Positions 23,233 through 31,450 of a stretch of DNA of 44,779 bases are shown here, in pieces (positions within the stretch are counted from its first letter, which is position 1; every line of letters begins with the position of its first letter). Source of the stretch: Mycobacterium gordonae. GTDB lineage: Bacteria > Actinomycetota > Actinomycetes > Mycobacteriales > Mycobacteriaceae. The stretch lies in assembly GCF_001417955.2 (NCBI RefSeq), contig NZ_LKTM01000340.1:1-44779 (forward strand), read 5' to 3'. A program made the position numbers and the translations under genes. The notes beneath the pieces are model-generated. The model did no database searches and was not told the origin of the DNA. It saw nothing but the letters and a program-made list of their open reading frames with translations.

Positions 23233-24173
23233 GACCGGCGGTCCACGGGCCCTCGGTGTGGACGCCGCGTGATTTCCCCCAGGAGGAGCTCTGGTCGTTC
23301 GACCTGTCCGATGACGATCGACAGGCATTGATCGCCTATGGCCGGGGTGGCGAAATGGGTGATCTGGCAGAGTATTTCCGACCTGCCGTGCAGCCCTGGG
23401 CCGAGCTGTTGACCCACGGACCCGGCTTCGTCCGGGTGCGGCGATTTCCCATCGACGCACTCACCGAAGCCCAGACCGAGCGTGCGTACCTCGGCCTGGG
23501 CAGGCTGCTGGGTGAGCCGGTCGGCCAGGACCGAGACGCCAACGTCATCACCCACATTCGGGACGAACGCCTGCCCGCAGCCCCCGGGGTGCGCAAGTAC
23601 CGGACAAACCTGCGTCAGGATTTCCACAGCGACGGCTCGGACATCGTCGGGTTGCTTTGCCTGCATCCGGCCAAGGCCGGTGGTGAGTCCAGAATCGTCA
23701 GCGCGCACGCCGTCTACAACGAGATGCTGCGGTGCGCTCCGCATCTGGTGGACGTGATGTATCAGCCGATGCCCTGGGATCGCAACGAGGAGCAAAGCGC
23801 CGGCGAGCCACCGTTCTTCGAGCTACCACCCATCACCGACATCGACGCGACCCCGCGACTGTTCTTCATCGCCTGGTATATCCGCGATTCACAGCGCCAC
23901 CCCGAGGCGCCTAGGTTAACCGAAAAGCAATGTGCAGCACTAGATCTGGTTGAGTCCATCGCCAACGACCCGGCCTTCCACATCGAGATGCGGTTCGAGC
24001 CCGGAGACGTCCAACTGCTCAACAACACCGTCGTCCTGCACTCGCGGGAGGCCTACACCGACGAAGAATCCCCCGCAGCGAGGCGGCATCTGTTGAGGTT
24101 GTGGCTGAAAACCGCCACGGCGACCACTCATCAGATGTTGCGCGGCGGAGTGCCACGACAAAACCGCGGATGA
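23229..24173 (+). CDS. TauD/TfdA-like Fe(II)/2-oxoglutarate dioxygenase in the ars operon
   Basis: A 314-residue enzyme of the TauD superfamily. The iron ligands are His133 and Asp135 (FHSDGSD) and distal His271 (VVLHSREAY), and a conserved Arg near 290 (RHLLRLWLK) would bind 2-oxoglutarate. The start GTG overlaps the cadI stop (GTGA), and the stop overlaps an in-frame ATG of arsR2 (ATGA), so it is a true member of the operon. As I recall it, the M. tuberculosis cadI-arsR pair has no such gene between. The family hydroxylates alkyl groups next to sulfonate, ether or amine. A role on organoarsenicals is inferred from context alone. Confidence 0.85.
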   Translation: MRPAVHGPSVWTPRDFPQEELWSFDLSDDDRQALIAYGRGGEMGDLAEYFRPAVQPWAELLTHGPGFVRVRRFPIDALTEAQTERAYLGLGRLLGEPVGQDRDANVITHIRDERLPAAPGVRKYRTNLRQDFHSDGSDIVGLLCLHPAKAGGESRIVSAHAVYNEMLRCAPHLVDVMYQPMPWDRNEEQSAGEPPFFELPPITDIDATPRLFFIAWYIRDSQRHPEAPRLTEKQCAALDLVESIANDPAFHIEMRFEPGDVQLLNNTVVLHSREAYTDEESPAARRHLLRLWLKTATATTHQMLRGGVPRQNRG

Positions 24174-24199
24174 GCTTCCTTGCCGAAGTATTCGATGAC

Positions 24200-24211
24200 T
24201 GTCAATATCGA
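24200..24211. promoter_or_regulatory. ArsR-box-like site upstream of arsR2
   Basis: TGTCAATATCGA, whose reverse complement TCGATATTGACA resembles the TTCGAYATATGTC core seen upstream of arsR1 and cadI. It lies 4 bases before the GTG chosen for arsR2. If used, it gives arsR2-acr3 an internal promoter separate from the cadI transcript. Confidence 0.4.
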
Positions 24212-24214
24212 CGA

Positions 24215-24589
24215 GTGTCAAAGTACCGCCCGTCTGTAGCCGACAGTTGCTGCGAGGCCACCCCACTGCTCGTCGAACCCCTGTCGGCCGAGGATGCGGC
24301 CGAGCTCGCCGTGAAGCTCAAAGCGCTGGCCGACCCGGTCCGACTCCGGCTGTTCAGTGCGGTGGCGAGCCGAGCCGGTGGCGAGGCCTGCGTCTGTGAG
24401 GTGTCCGAAGGTCTTGCCGTCTCGCAGCCGACCATCTCTCACCACCTCAAGGTGCTGCGCGAGGCCGAATTGCTCACCTCGACGCGCCGCGGGTCTTGGG
24501 TGTACTACGCGGTCGTACCGGGGGCGGTGCACGTCCTCTCGGCAGCCCTCGGGGTCCACCACGACATGGCCTCGGGAGCGCCGGCATGA
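24215..24589 (+). CDS. arsR: ArsR family metalloregulator 2
   Basis: A 124-residue winged-helix protein resembling Rv2642. It has ALADPVRLRLFSAVAS, then the As(III) motif EACVCE (Cys59, Cys61) in the third helix, then VSQPTISHHLKVLREAELL and the wing GSWVYYAV. A further Cys12-Cys13 pair lies in the N-terminal arm. The start is uncertain. GTG 24215 gives a normal family N-terminus, while ATG 24170, overlapping the dioxygenase stop, would add 15 residues. Its stop overlaps acr3 (ATGA). It differs from ArsR1 in Cys placement, so the two may sense differently. Confidence 0.9.
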   Translation: MSKYRPSVADSCCEATPLLVEPLSAEDAAELAVKLKALADPVRLRLFSAVASRAGGEACVCEVSEGLAVSQPTISHHLKVLREAELLTSTRRGSWVYYAVVPGAVHVLSAALGVHHDMASGAPA

Positions 24590-25656
24590 CGGACGGCCCC
24601 AAGCTCTCCACACTCGACCGATTCCTCCCGGTATGGATCGGTATCGCCATGGCCACCGGCCTGTTGCTCGGCCGCTGGGCACCGGGGCTGAACACCGCCC
24701 TGCAGAAGGTGCAGATCGACGGGATATCGCTGCCGATCGCCCTGGGCCTGCTGATCATGATGTATCCGGTGCTGGCCAAGGTGCGCTACGACCGCCTCGA
24801 CACCGTCACCGCCGACCGCAGGATGCTGGTCAGTTCGCTGCTGCTGAATTGGGCGCTCGGACCGGCACTGATGTTCGCCCTCGCCTGGCTGCTGCTGGCG
24901 GACCTGCCCGAGTACCGCACCGGCCTGATCATCGTCGGACTGGCCCGCTGCATCGCCATGGTCATCATCTGGAACGACCTGGCCTGCGGCGACCGCGAGG
25001 CCGCCGCCGTGCTCGTCGCTCTGAACTCGATCTTCCAGGTGCTCATGTTCGCCGTACTCGGCTGGTTCTACCTGTCTGTGCTGCCCGGCTGGCTGGGCCT
25101 GTCCCAGACCTCGATCTCCACGTCTCCGTGGCAGATCGCCAAATCCGTTCTCATCTTCCTGGGCATCCCCCTGCTCGCCGGTTACCTCTCCCGCCGGTTC
25201 GGCGAACGGGCCAGGGGCCGCGACTGGTACGAGACGAAGTTCCTGACCACCGTGGGCCCGTGGGCCCTGTACGGCCTGCTGTTCACCATCGTCATACTCT
25301 TTGCGCTGCAAGGCGATCAGATCACCAACCGGCCGTGGGACGTCGCGCGCATCGCGCTTCCGCTGCTGGCCTACTTCGCCATCATGTGGGGCGGCGGCTA
25401 CCTACTGGGCGCCACGCTGGGCCTGGGTTACGAACGCACCACCACGCTGGCTTTCACCGCCGCCGGCAACAACTTCGAGTTGGCCATCGCCGTCGCGATC
25501 GCCACCTACGGCGTCACTTCCGGGCAGGCCCTCGCCGGTGTCGTCGGACCTCTCATCGAAGTACCGGTGCTGGTGGCACTGGTCTACGTGTCACTGGCTC
25601 TGCGTCGCCGTTTCCCGCTGCGGGGTCGAACCGGCGATTCTCTGGAGCATGCTTGA
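24586..25656 (+). CDS. acr3: Arsenite efflux permease Acr3
   Basis: A 356-residue membrane protein with about ten helices of the bile/arsenite/riboflavin transporter superfamily. The essential Cys122 is in GLARCIAMVIIWNDLACGD, and the later AGNNFELAIAVAIA carries the conserved Glu. It exports As(III) using the proton gradient. It is the last gene of the ars transcript, overlapping arsR2 by 4 bases. It has no fused reductase domain, consistent with the separate arsC upstream. Confidence 0.95.
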   Translation: MTDGPKLSTLDRFLPVWIGIAMATGLLLGRWAPGLNTALQKVQIDGISLPIALGLLIMMYPVLAKVRYDRLDTVTADRRMLVSSLLLNWALGPALMFALAWLLLADLPEYRTGLIIVGLARCIAMVIIWNDLACGDREAAAVLVALNSIFQVLMFAVLGWFYLSVLPGWLGLSQTSISTSPWQIAKSVLIFLGIPLLAGYLSRRFGERARGRDWYETKFLTTVGPWALYGLLFTIVILFALQGDQITNRPWDVARIALPLLAYFAIMWGGGYLLGATLGLGYERTTTLAFTAAGNNFELAIAVAIATYGVTSGQALAGVVGPLIEVPVLVALVYVSLALRRRFPLRGRTGDSLEHA

Positions 25657-25661
25657 CGTCG

Positions 25662-26426
25662 ATGGTGAAAATCGGCGTGCAGATACATCCACAGAACACG
25701 ACCATGGCCGACCTGCGCGCGGCGTGGCAGGCGGTCGACCGGCTCGGGGTGGACAGCCTGTGGACATGGGACCACTTCTTCCCCCCGCTGTACGGCGCGC
25801 CCGACGAAGCCCACTTCGAGGGCTGGCAGGTTCTGGCCGCGATGGCAGTCACCGCGCCGAACGTGTCTCAGGTCGGGATGCTGGTCACCGGGTGCGGCTA
25901 CCGCAATCCCGACCTGCTCGCCGACATGGCCCGCACCCTCGACCACTTGTCGGAGGGTCGCGCGGTGTTGGGCATCGGGTCGGGCTGGATGGACCGGGAC
26001 GAAATCGAATACGGCTATCCGGTGCGCACGCCGGCTCAACGACTGGATCTGCTCGCCGAAACGTTGCCCCGCATCCGACGGCGCCTTGCCGTTTTACAAC
26101 CGGGACCACTCGGTCCGTTGCCGATCCTGATCGGCGGCAACGGAGAACGACGCACGCTGCGCCTGGTGGCCCAACACGCCGACATGTGGAACGGTTACGG
26201 CGACGCCGACACGATCCGGGCCAAGAACGAGGTCATCGATCGGTGGTGTGACGAGGTTGGGCGCGACCCGCGCGAGATCGAACGCACCGTGTGGATCGAG
26301 CGGGCCGACCCCGACCTGATGACGTCACTGGTCGAAGCCGGGGCCGAACACCTGATCCTCGGGCTGCGTGCGCCCTACGACCTGGACGAAGTGAAACGCC
26401 TGGTGGAACGACGACCGGAGTTTTAG
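25662..26426 (+). CDS. LLM-class F420-dependent oxidoreductase (short)
   Basis: A 254-residue luciferase-like protein. It has VDSLWTWDHFFPP, VSQVGMLVTGCGYRNPDLLA, SEGRAVLGIGSGW and LPILIGGNGERRTLRLVAQHADMWN. It is shorter than most relatives in the central insertion. A TTG at 25653 overlapping the acr3 stop has GGAG five bases upstream and would add three residues; I kept ATG 25662. It follows acr3 directly on the same strand, so it may ride on the ars transcript. Confidence 0.86.
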   Translation: MVKIGVQIHPQNTTMADLRAAWQAVDRLGVDSLWTWDHFFPPLYGAPDEAHFEGWQVLAAMAVTAPNVSQVGMLVTGCGYRNPDLLADMARTLDHLSEGRAVLGIGSGWMDRDEIEYGYPVRTPAQRLDLLAETLPRIRRRLAVLQPGPLGPLPILIGGNGERRTLRLVAQHADMWNGYGDADTIRAKNEVIDRWCDEVGRDPREIERTVWIERADPDLMTSLVEAGAEHLILGLRAPYDLDEVKRLVERRPEF

Positions 26427-26513
26427 CACCCAGTTGCCCGGGTATGCGCCGAACAGCGGTGCACAGCCCCCCGCCCGCACTTTCCGAGCCCCCTCACCGG
26501 AGGTTTATTCGCT

Positions 26514-27080
26514 ATGCCCGAAATGATTGTTGAAACACCCGAAGAAGTCATCGCTTTCCTCAAGGCCCAGCACGACCTGATCGAGGACATGTTCGACCAG
26601 GTGCTGCTCGCATCGGATCCGCAGGCCCGCGAGAAGCCGTTCGTCGAGCTGCGTCAGCTTCTCGCGGTGCACGAGACCGCCGAGGAGATGTTCGTGCACC
26701 CGCGGGCGCGGCGCGAAGTGGATGCGGGCGACGCGATCGTCGACAGTTTGCTGGCCGAAGAGCACTCCGCCAAAGAGCAGTTGTCGAAGATCGAGGGGCT
26801 CGAGATCACCTCGCAGGAGTTCATCGACGAGTTGACGAAACTGCGGGAAGCCGTGCTGGCCCATGCCGAGCATGAAGAACTCGAGGAGTTCGAACAGTTG
26901 CAGGCCGACATGGGCTCCGAGGAACTCAAGCGGCTGGGCACCGCGGTGAAGCTTGCCGAAGCCATTGCACCGACCCGGCCGCACGCCGGGGTGGAGTCGG
27001 CCAAGTTGAACTTCGCGGTCGGCCCGTTCGCGTCGATGCTCGACCGCGCCCGTGACCTGATCAAGCAAGCCGTCAGCTAG
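26514..27080 (+). CDS. Hemerythrin HHE domain protein
   Basis: A 188-residue four-helix protein. Candidate diiron ligands are His20 (KAQHDLIEDMF), His53 and Glu57 (LAVHETAEEMF), His84 (EEHSAKEQL) and His117/His120 with a following Glu (LAHAEHEELEEF). Mycobacterial proteins of this kind respond to nitric oxide and oxidative stress or influence sigma-factor activity. The N-terminus MPEMIVETPEEVIAFL has no signal. GGAGG lies 10 bases before the ATG. The C-terminal 50 residues form an amphipathic tail. Confidence 0.88.
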   Translation: MPEMIVETPEEVIAFLKAQHDLIEDMFDQVLLASDPQAREKPFVELRQLLAVHETAEEMFVHPRARREVDAGDAIVDSLLAEEHSAKEQLSKIEGLEITSQEFIDELTKLREAVLAHAEHEELEEFEQLQADMGSEELKRLGTAVKLAEAIAPTRPHAGVESAKLNFAVGPFASMLDRARDLIKQAVS

Positions 27081-27087
27081 GAGCAAC

Positions 27088-27222
27088 ATGAGTCACCCCG
27101 AAACACCGGACGATCGGGAAGAGACCACCGAAAGCAGCGACGACAGCGTCGTCTCGCCACCCGCCTACCCCGCGTACTCCACACCCCCGCCGGAAGGTTT
27201 GGCCATCAACGAGGACGGTTGA
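27088..27222 (+). CDS. 44-residue acidic, proline-rich small protein
   Basis: An ATG seven bases after the hemerythrin stop, with AGGAG overlapping that stop codon, opens a 44-codon frame. The first half is highly acidic and polar (DDREETTESSDDS). The second half is Pro/Tyr-rich (SPPAYPAYSTPPPEG) and ends INEDG. There is no membrane helix. The strong ribosome-binding site and short spacing suggest it is made with the hemerythrin protein. I know no family for it. Confidence 0.55.
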   Translation: MSHPETPDDREETTESSDDSVVSPPAYPAYSTPPPEGLAINEDG

Positions 27223-27242
27223 TTCTCCGTAGTGTGTGACAA

Positions 27243-28697
27243 GTGAGCGTTACCCCCGACATCACCATCACCCTGCAGGGCCGCTTCGCCGGCGAGCTAC
27301 CCGAGATGGCGGTTCCCTGGCAGGCCGAAGTGCCACCCGAGGCACGGTTGCTGGTGCTCAACGAGCCGCTGGCCGGCGAGCTGGGCCTGGAAGCGAGCTG
27401 GCTGCGCAGCCCCGACGGTCTGCGGTTCCTGGTGGGCAACCTGGTGCCCTCCGGCGCCGCGCCGGTAGCCCAGGCCTACGCCGGGCATCAATTCGGCGGC
27501 TACGTGCCGCGGCTCGGCGACGGGCGCGCCCTGCTACTCGGCGAACTCACCGACGCCGACGGGCGGCTGCGCGATCTCCATCTGAAGGGTTCCGGGCGCA
27601 CCCCTTTCGCTCGCGGCGGCGACGGCCTGGCGGCCGTCGGCCCGATGCTGCGCGAGTACATCATCAGCGAGGCGATGCACGCACTGGAGATCCCTACGAC
27701 CCGGTCGTTGGCGGTGGTCGCCACCGGCCGTCCGGTGGCACGCGAGACGATGCTGCCCGGTGCCCTGCTGGTGCGCGTGGCGAGCAGTCATCTCCGGGTG
27801 GGTAGTTTTCAATACGCTTCCGCCACAGGCGATCTCGGCCTCCTGCGCCGACTGGCCGACCACGCCATCAGCCGCCACCATCCGGAGGCGGCACAGGCCG
27901 AGAATCCCTACCTCGCACTGTTCGAAGCCGTCGTCGCGGCGCAGGCGTCGCTGGTGGCGCGATGGATGATGGTCGGGTTCATCCACGGGGTGATGAACAC
28001 CGACAACATGACGATCTCCGGGGAGAGTATCGACTACGGGCCGTGCGCGTTCATGGAGGCCTACGACCCGGACACCGTTTTCAGTTCGATCGACGCCTGG
28101 GGCCGCTACGCCTACGGCAATCAGCCGACGATCGCGGCCTGGAACCTCGCCCGGTTCGCCGAGACGTTGCTGCCGTTGCTCGGCGAGGATGTCAACGAGT
28201 CAATTGCTTTGATAGAGCACGCTTTTGACGGGTTCCACGCCTACCACTCCGCGTGGCTTTCGGGTATGCACGCCAAGCTCGGCGTGGCCACCGACGTCGA
28301 CGCCGTGTTGCCGTTGCTCGACGAGTTGCTGCCCATGCTGCAGGAGAGCCACGTCGACTTCACCTCGTTCTTCCGTCACCTCGCCTCGGCCGCCCGGGGC
28401 GACGACGAACCGGCCCGGGGACAGTTCGTCGATCCCGCCCGCTTCGACGAGTGGGCGCGGCGCTGGCGGGCCCTGGGACCCGACGCCGACGCGATGGACC
28501 GGGTCAATCCGATTTACATCCCGCGTAACCATCTCGTCGAGGAAGCACTGACGGCGGCGACCGACGGTGACCTCGGTCCGTTCGGCCGGCTGCTGGATGC
28601 GGTCAGCGAGCCGTACACCGAACGGCCCGGGCTGCAGCGGTACGCGTCACCCGCGCCCACGGACTTCGGTGTCTACCGAACCTTCTGCGGCACCTGA
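27243..28697 (+). CDS. selO: Protein adenylyltransferase SelO (YdiU)
   Basis: A 484-residue pseudokinase of the SelO/UPF0061 family, which transfers AMP from ATP to Ser, Thr or Tyr of target proteins and links to redox stress. It shows AYAGHQFGGYVPRLGDGRA (79-97), Lys115 in LKGSGRTPFAR, the catalytic region NTDNMTISG, and metal Asp in DYGPCAFMEAY. The C-terminal end is FCGT: a Cys stands three from the end, where animal SelO has selenocysteine. The start is GTG at 27243 with a weak ribosome-binding site. It follows the 44-residue ORF by 20 bases and overlaps the convergent small membrane gene by 25 bases. Confidence 0.93.
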   Translation: MSVTPDITITLQGRFAGELPEMAVPWQAEVPPEARLLVLNEPLAGELGLEASWLRSPDGLRFLVGNLVPSGAAPVAQAYAGHQFGGYVPRLGDGRALLLGELTDADGRLRDLHLKGSGRTPFARGGDGLAAVGPMLREYIISEAMHALEIPTTRSLAVVATGRPVARETMLPGALLVRVASSHLRVGSFQYASATGDLGLLRRLADHAISRHHPEAAQAENPYLALFEAVVAAQASLVARWMMVGFIHGVMNTDNMTISGESIDYGPCAFMEAYDPDTVFSSIDAWGRYAYGNQPTIAAWNLARFAETLLPLLGEDVNESIALIEHAFDGFHAYHSAWLSGMHAKLGVATDVDAVLPLLDELLPMLQESHVDFTSFFRHLASAARGDDEPARGQFVDPARFDEWARRWRALGPDADAMDRVNPIYIPRNHLVEEALTAATDGDLGPFGRLLDAVSEPYTERPGLQRYASPAPTDFGVYRTFCGT

Positions 28698-28900
28698 ATA
28701 TTGGAGTTCTCCCGGGTGCTCGCCGTGATTCCGATCGCGATCATCACGTCGATGTAGGTGATGAACAGCCCGGCCCAGTACGCCCACTTCATCTGCGGGT
28801 CCGTCGGCGCGGCAAAGAAGATGATCAAGAAGATCGGGCCGACGATGCCGCATACGAACACCATCGCCTGGATGATGAGGTAGCGCTTGAACGTGGACAT
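28673..28900 (-). CDS. Small two-helix membrane protein
   Basis: A 75-residue protein from ATG 28900 (MSTFKRYL). It has two hydrophobic segments, IIQAMVFVCGIVGPIFLIIFF and WAYWAGLFITYIDVMIAIGI, separated by a short polar loop (APTDPQMK). ATG 28912 or GTG 28921 would add a few residues. The 3' end overlaps selO by 25 bases on the opposite strand. The start is only 22 bases from the divergent hypothetical gene, so their promoters overlap. The function is unknown. Confidence 0.72.
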   Translation of the reverse strand: MSTFKRYLIIQAMVFVCGIVGPIFLIIFFAAPTDPQMKWAYWAGLFITYIDVMIAIGITASTRENSNIQVPQKVR

Positions 28901-28922
28901 CGTCAGGAGCATATCGCGCACA

Positions 28923-29381
28923 ATGGGCGATGTGGCCGATGTCTACCGCGCTCCAATGCGATCTCGCAGCAACACCATCGACCCGCGCGCCACGTCCGAA
29001 CGCGCCCGTCGGTTGGGCCTGTGCGGATTCGGACAGCTGGCGGCGAATCCGGCGGAAGAGGAACGTCTGGCCCGTCGGGTGGACCGGTTCGCCGCTGCGG
29101 CCGACGGCTCCTTCGTGTGGACGCGCGACCCGGACGAACTGTTCTGGCTCGGCCGGCTCGACGGGCCGTATTTCCGTGACGATGACGACGGCGCCGTGGC
29201 CGTCGATCTGGTGCACGTGCGCCGCTGCACCTGGCTCCCTGAGCCGCTACTGGAGCCCGAGGTGCCCGGCGCGGTCGTCGCGACGTTCCGCCGCGGCGGC
29301 CGCAACTTTCAGCAGACCCATCACCAGTCGGTCGGCCGGCAGACCCAACAGCTCTGGGACGGGCGGCGGCCCGGGTCCTAA
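28923..29381 (+). CDS. Conserved hypothetical protein
   Basis: A 152-residue soluble protein beginning MGDVADVYRAPMRSRS. It contains ERARRLGLCGFGQLA, SFVWTRDPDELFWLGRLDGPYF, LVHVRRCTWL and a C-terminal FRRGGRNFQQTHH. The alternation of short strands with Trp/Phe suggests a compact beta domain, loosely reminiscent of PUA/EVE-type folds, but I do not recognise the family. Its ATG lies 22 bases from the divergent membrane gene. It overlaps the convergent DUF808 gene by 4 bases. Confidence 0.7.
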   Translation: MGDVADVYRAPMRSRSNTIDPRATSERARRLGLCGFGQLAANPAEEERLARRVDRFAAAADGSFVWTRDPDELFWLGRLDGPYFRDDDDGAVAVDLVHVRRCTWLPEPLLEPEVPGAVVATFRRGGRNFQQTHHQSVGRQTQQLWDGRRPGS

Positions 29382-30307
29382 GCCTTGGAGCGCGAGCGCC
29401 GAATCCGCTGGAACGCGGCCACGACGGCCAGCACGAGCGCTCCGACCACCGAGCCGACCACAGCGGACGCCGCCGTATTGACCAACCAACCCAGGACGCC
29501 GCCCAGCGCCGCCACCGCATGATGCGCCCACTGCTCGGCGTGGTGCACCAGCCCGTACGGCGTGTGCCAGCCGAGGTGATCAGCGCCCATCAGCAGGATG
29601 TGACCGCCCACCCAGAGCATCGCCACCGTTCCGACCACCGACAGCACCGAGAGCAGTTTGGGCATCCCGGCCACCAGGGCACGGCCCACGGCCCTGCCGA
29701 CGCGGGACGAAGTCTGGGCGAGATGCAGGCCGACGTCGTCCATTTTCACGATGCCCCCGACGACGCCGTACACCGCGACGGTGATCACCAGCGCAACGAT
29801 GAGCAGGATCACCAGCCGCGGCACGAACGCCAGGCTGGCCACTTCGTTGAGCGCGATCACCATAATCTCGGCGGACAGGATGAAGTCGGTGCGGATCGCG
29901 CCGGCCACCACGTGACGCTCGTTGTCCGGCTGCTCGTCGCCGTCGCCGTGCCCGCGCAGGCTGCTCCAAACCTTCTCGGCGCCTTCGTAACACAGATAAG
30001 TCGCCCCGAGCATCAGGATCGGGCTGAGCAGCCACGGCGCGAACTGACTGAGCAGCATGGCGCCGGGCAGGATGAACAGGATCTTGTTACGCAGCGATCC
30101 GAGCGCGATCCGCTTGATGATCGGCAACTCACGCTCGGCGGAGATTCCGTCGACGAACTGCGGCGTCACGGCCGTGTCGTCGATGACCACACCGGCGGCC
30201 TTCGCGGTCGCCCGTCCCGCGGCGGGCCCGACGCCGTTGAGCGAGCCGGCGGTCAGTCGCGCGAGCGTCGCCACATCGTCGAGAAGGCCGAACAGACCCG
30301 CGCTCAT
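29378..30307 (-). CDS. DUF808 (YedI-like) inner-membrane protein
   Basis: A 309-residue integral membrane protein. It opens with the DUF808 signature SAGLFGLLDDVATLARL and AKAAGVVIDDTAVTPQFV, then about seven hydrophobic helices, and ends in a basic tail. The family is widespread and uncharacterised. It lies 64 bases downstream of the tocopherol cyclase-like gene on the same strand, so the two may be co-transcribed. Confidence 0.92.
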   Translation of the reverse strand: MSAGLFGLLDDVATLARLTAGSLNGVGPAAGRATAKAAGVVIDDTAVTPQFVDGISAERELPIIKRIALGSLRNKILFILPGAMLLSQFAPWLLSPILMLGATYLCYEGAEKVWSSLRGHGDGDEQPDNERHVVAGAIRTDFILSAEIMVIALNEVASLAFVPRLVILLIVALVITVAVYGVVGGIVKMDDVGLHLAQTSSRVGRAVGRALVAGMPKLLSVLSVVGTVAMLWVGGHILLMGADHLGWHTPYGLVHHAEQWAHHAVAALGGVLGWLVNTAASAVVGSVVGALVLAVVAAFQRIRRSRSKA

Positions 30308-30371
30308 CGCGTCTGCCTCATGGCGTTGCAGCGTACCGGGCTGCGCCTGATTCGGCTCGTCGCTGCGTCCA

Positions 30372-31403
30372 TCAGGAAGGCCGGCTGCCGACCTCGAGGC
30401 CGGCCAATGTCGAAGTGCCCTCGAAGATCACACGCCCCCATTCACGCACCCGGCAGTGCAACGTGCCGGCCAGATATTCGTAGTCGGTGTCGATGTTGCG
30501 GCGCTCGGCCGGCAGGGGTACGGGCAGCACGTGCGGTCCGTCCGGCGTGCCACGGCCCTCGAGTTCGACGCGGTACCGCACGGTGCGGGCATCGATGTGC
30601 CAGCGGTCGACGTCGCAGCTGGAAGACACGAGCGCCGGTGGAGTAATCCGGATCACTCGATCACCCAGTCGCACAACGACTCCGGTGACATCGCGGTTGA
30701 GCGGACCCAGCTCGAGCAGACCGCCGGAGAACGCCACCGACACGTCGGCGTCGCCGAAGTCGTGAGCCTGTCCCCACCACCAGCGCAGCGGGAAACCGGC
30801 TCCCCAATTTCGTTCGCAGTACAACCTGGCGCCGGTGAATTCCCAACGCTGGTCTTGATGGGTCACTGTGCCGGAAGCTCTGCCCCCCAGCCGATAAGGG
30901 TGCCAATACTGATTGAGAAACGGCACCGACGAGAAAACTCCACCGCCGCCAAATGGTTTGGGCCACCGATAGACATCGTGAAATTTCAGGTCGACTGCGG
31001 TGTCGCCGAGAACCATCCGGAGCCGCTCGCCGCCGGCATCGATCAGATTGCCACCAGACTCCGCCTGCACACTGAACCGCGCCTGACTCGCCGTGACACC
31101 GTCGACCGCGGCCGAGCGCACCACCCCGCCGGGATGCAGCGCTATCGCGGCCGTGGACCAGTCGCCGTCGGACTGTCGGTTGGCGCTGCACAGGGCAACC
31201 ACCACCCGTCCCTCGTCCTGGTCGGAGAGCCGCCAGAACCAGCCTTCCATCTCGGTCCCGTGCGACGGGACCGGATCGCCGAACGGCACGTCGGCGCCGG
31301 TTCGGCGGTAGAGCGACACGAGCCCCGGAACCAGCCCGAGCCCAGCGCGTGCTGCAGAACTCACGACATTCACACCAGCTTTGGTACCCCACACCCTCCT
31401 CAT
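30372..31403 (-). CDS. Tocopherol cyclase-like protein
   Basis: A 343-residue protein. Residues 45-70 carry SHGTEMEGWFWRLSD and later segments carry FHDVYRWPKPFGG, VPFLNQYWHPYRLGG, then ERNWGAGFPLRWWWGQAHDF and a final REWGRVIFEGTS. The EGW...W and ENWG...W.WGQ pattern is that of the tocopherol cyclase/carotenoid-hydratase-like beta-barrel family. Mycobacteria are not known to make tocopherol, so the substrate is likely another prenylated or lipid molecule. I placed the start at ATG 31403; the open frame extends 100 codons further without homology. Confidence 0.8.
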   Translation of the reverse strand: MRRVWGTKAGVNVVSSAARAGLGLVPGLVSLYRRTGADVPFGDPVPSHGTEMEGWFWRLSDQDEGRVVVALCSANRQSDGDWSTAAIALHPGGVVRSAAVDGVTASQARFSVQAESGGNLIDAGGERLRMVLGDTAVDLKFHDVYRWPKPFGGGGVFSSVPFLNQYWHPYRLGGRASGTVTHQDQRWEFTGARLYCERNWGAGFPLRWWWGQAHDFGDADVSVAFSGGLLELGPLNRDVTGVVVRLGDRVIRITPPALVSSSCDVDRWHIDARTVRYRVELEGRGTPDGPHVLPVPLPAERRNIDTDYEYLAGTLHCRVREWGRVIFEGTSTLAGLEVGSRPS

Positions 31404-31450
31404 TGAACCTGCTGCCGTTCGGCCGGCGGTCCCAGTCACCGAGCGTGACC

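Noticed and set aside
24357..25311. Long plus-strand frame running from arsR2 through acr3
   Set aside because: Arg/Pro/His-rich out-of-frame reading of acr3; only its downstream part is the real F420 gene starting at 25662.
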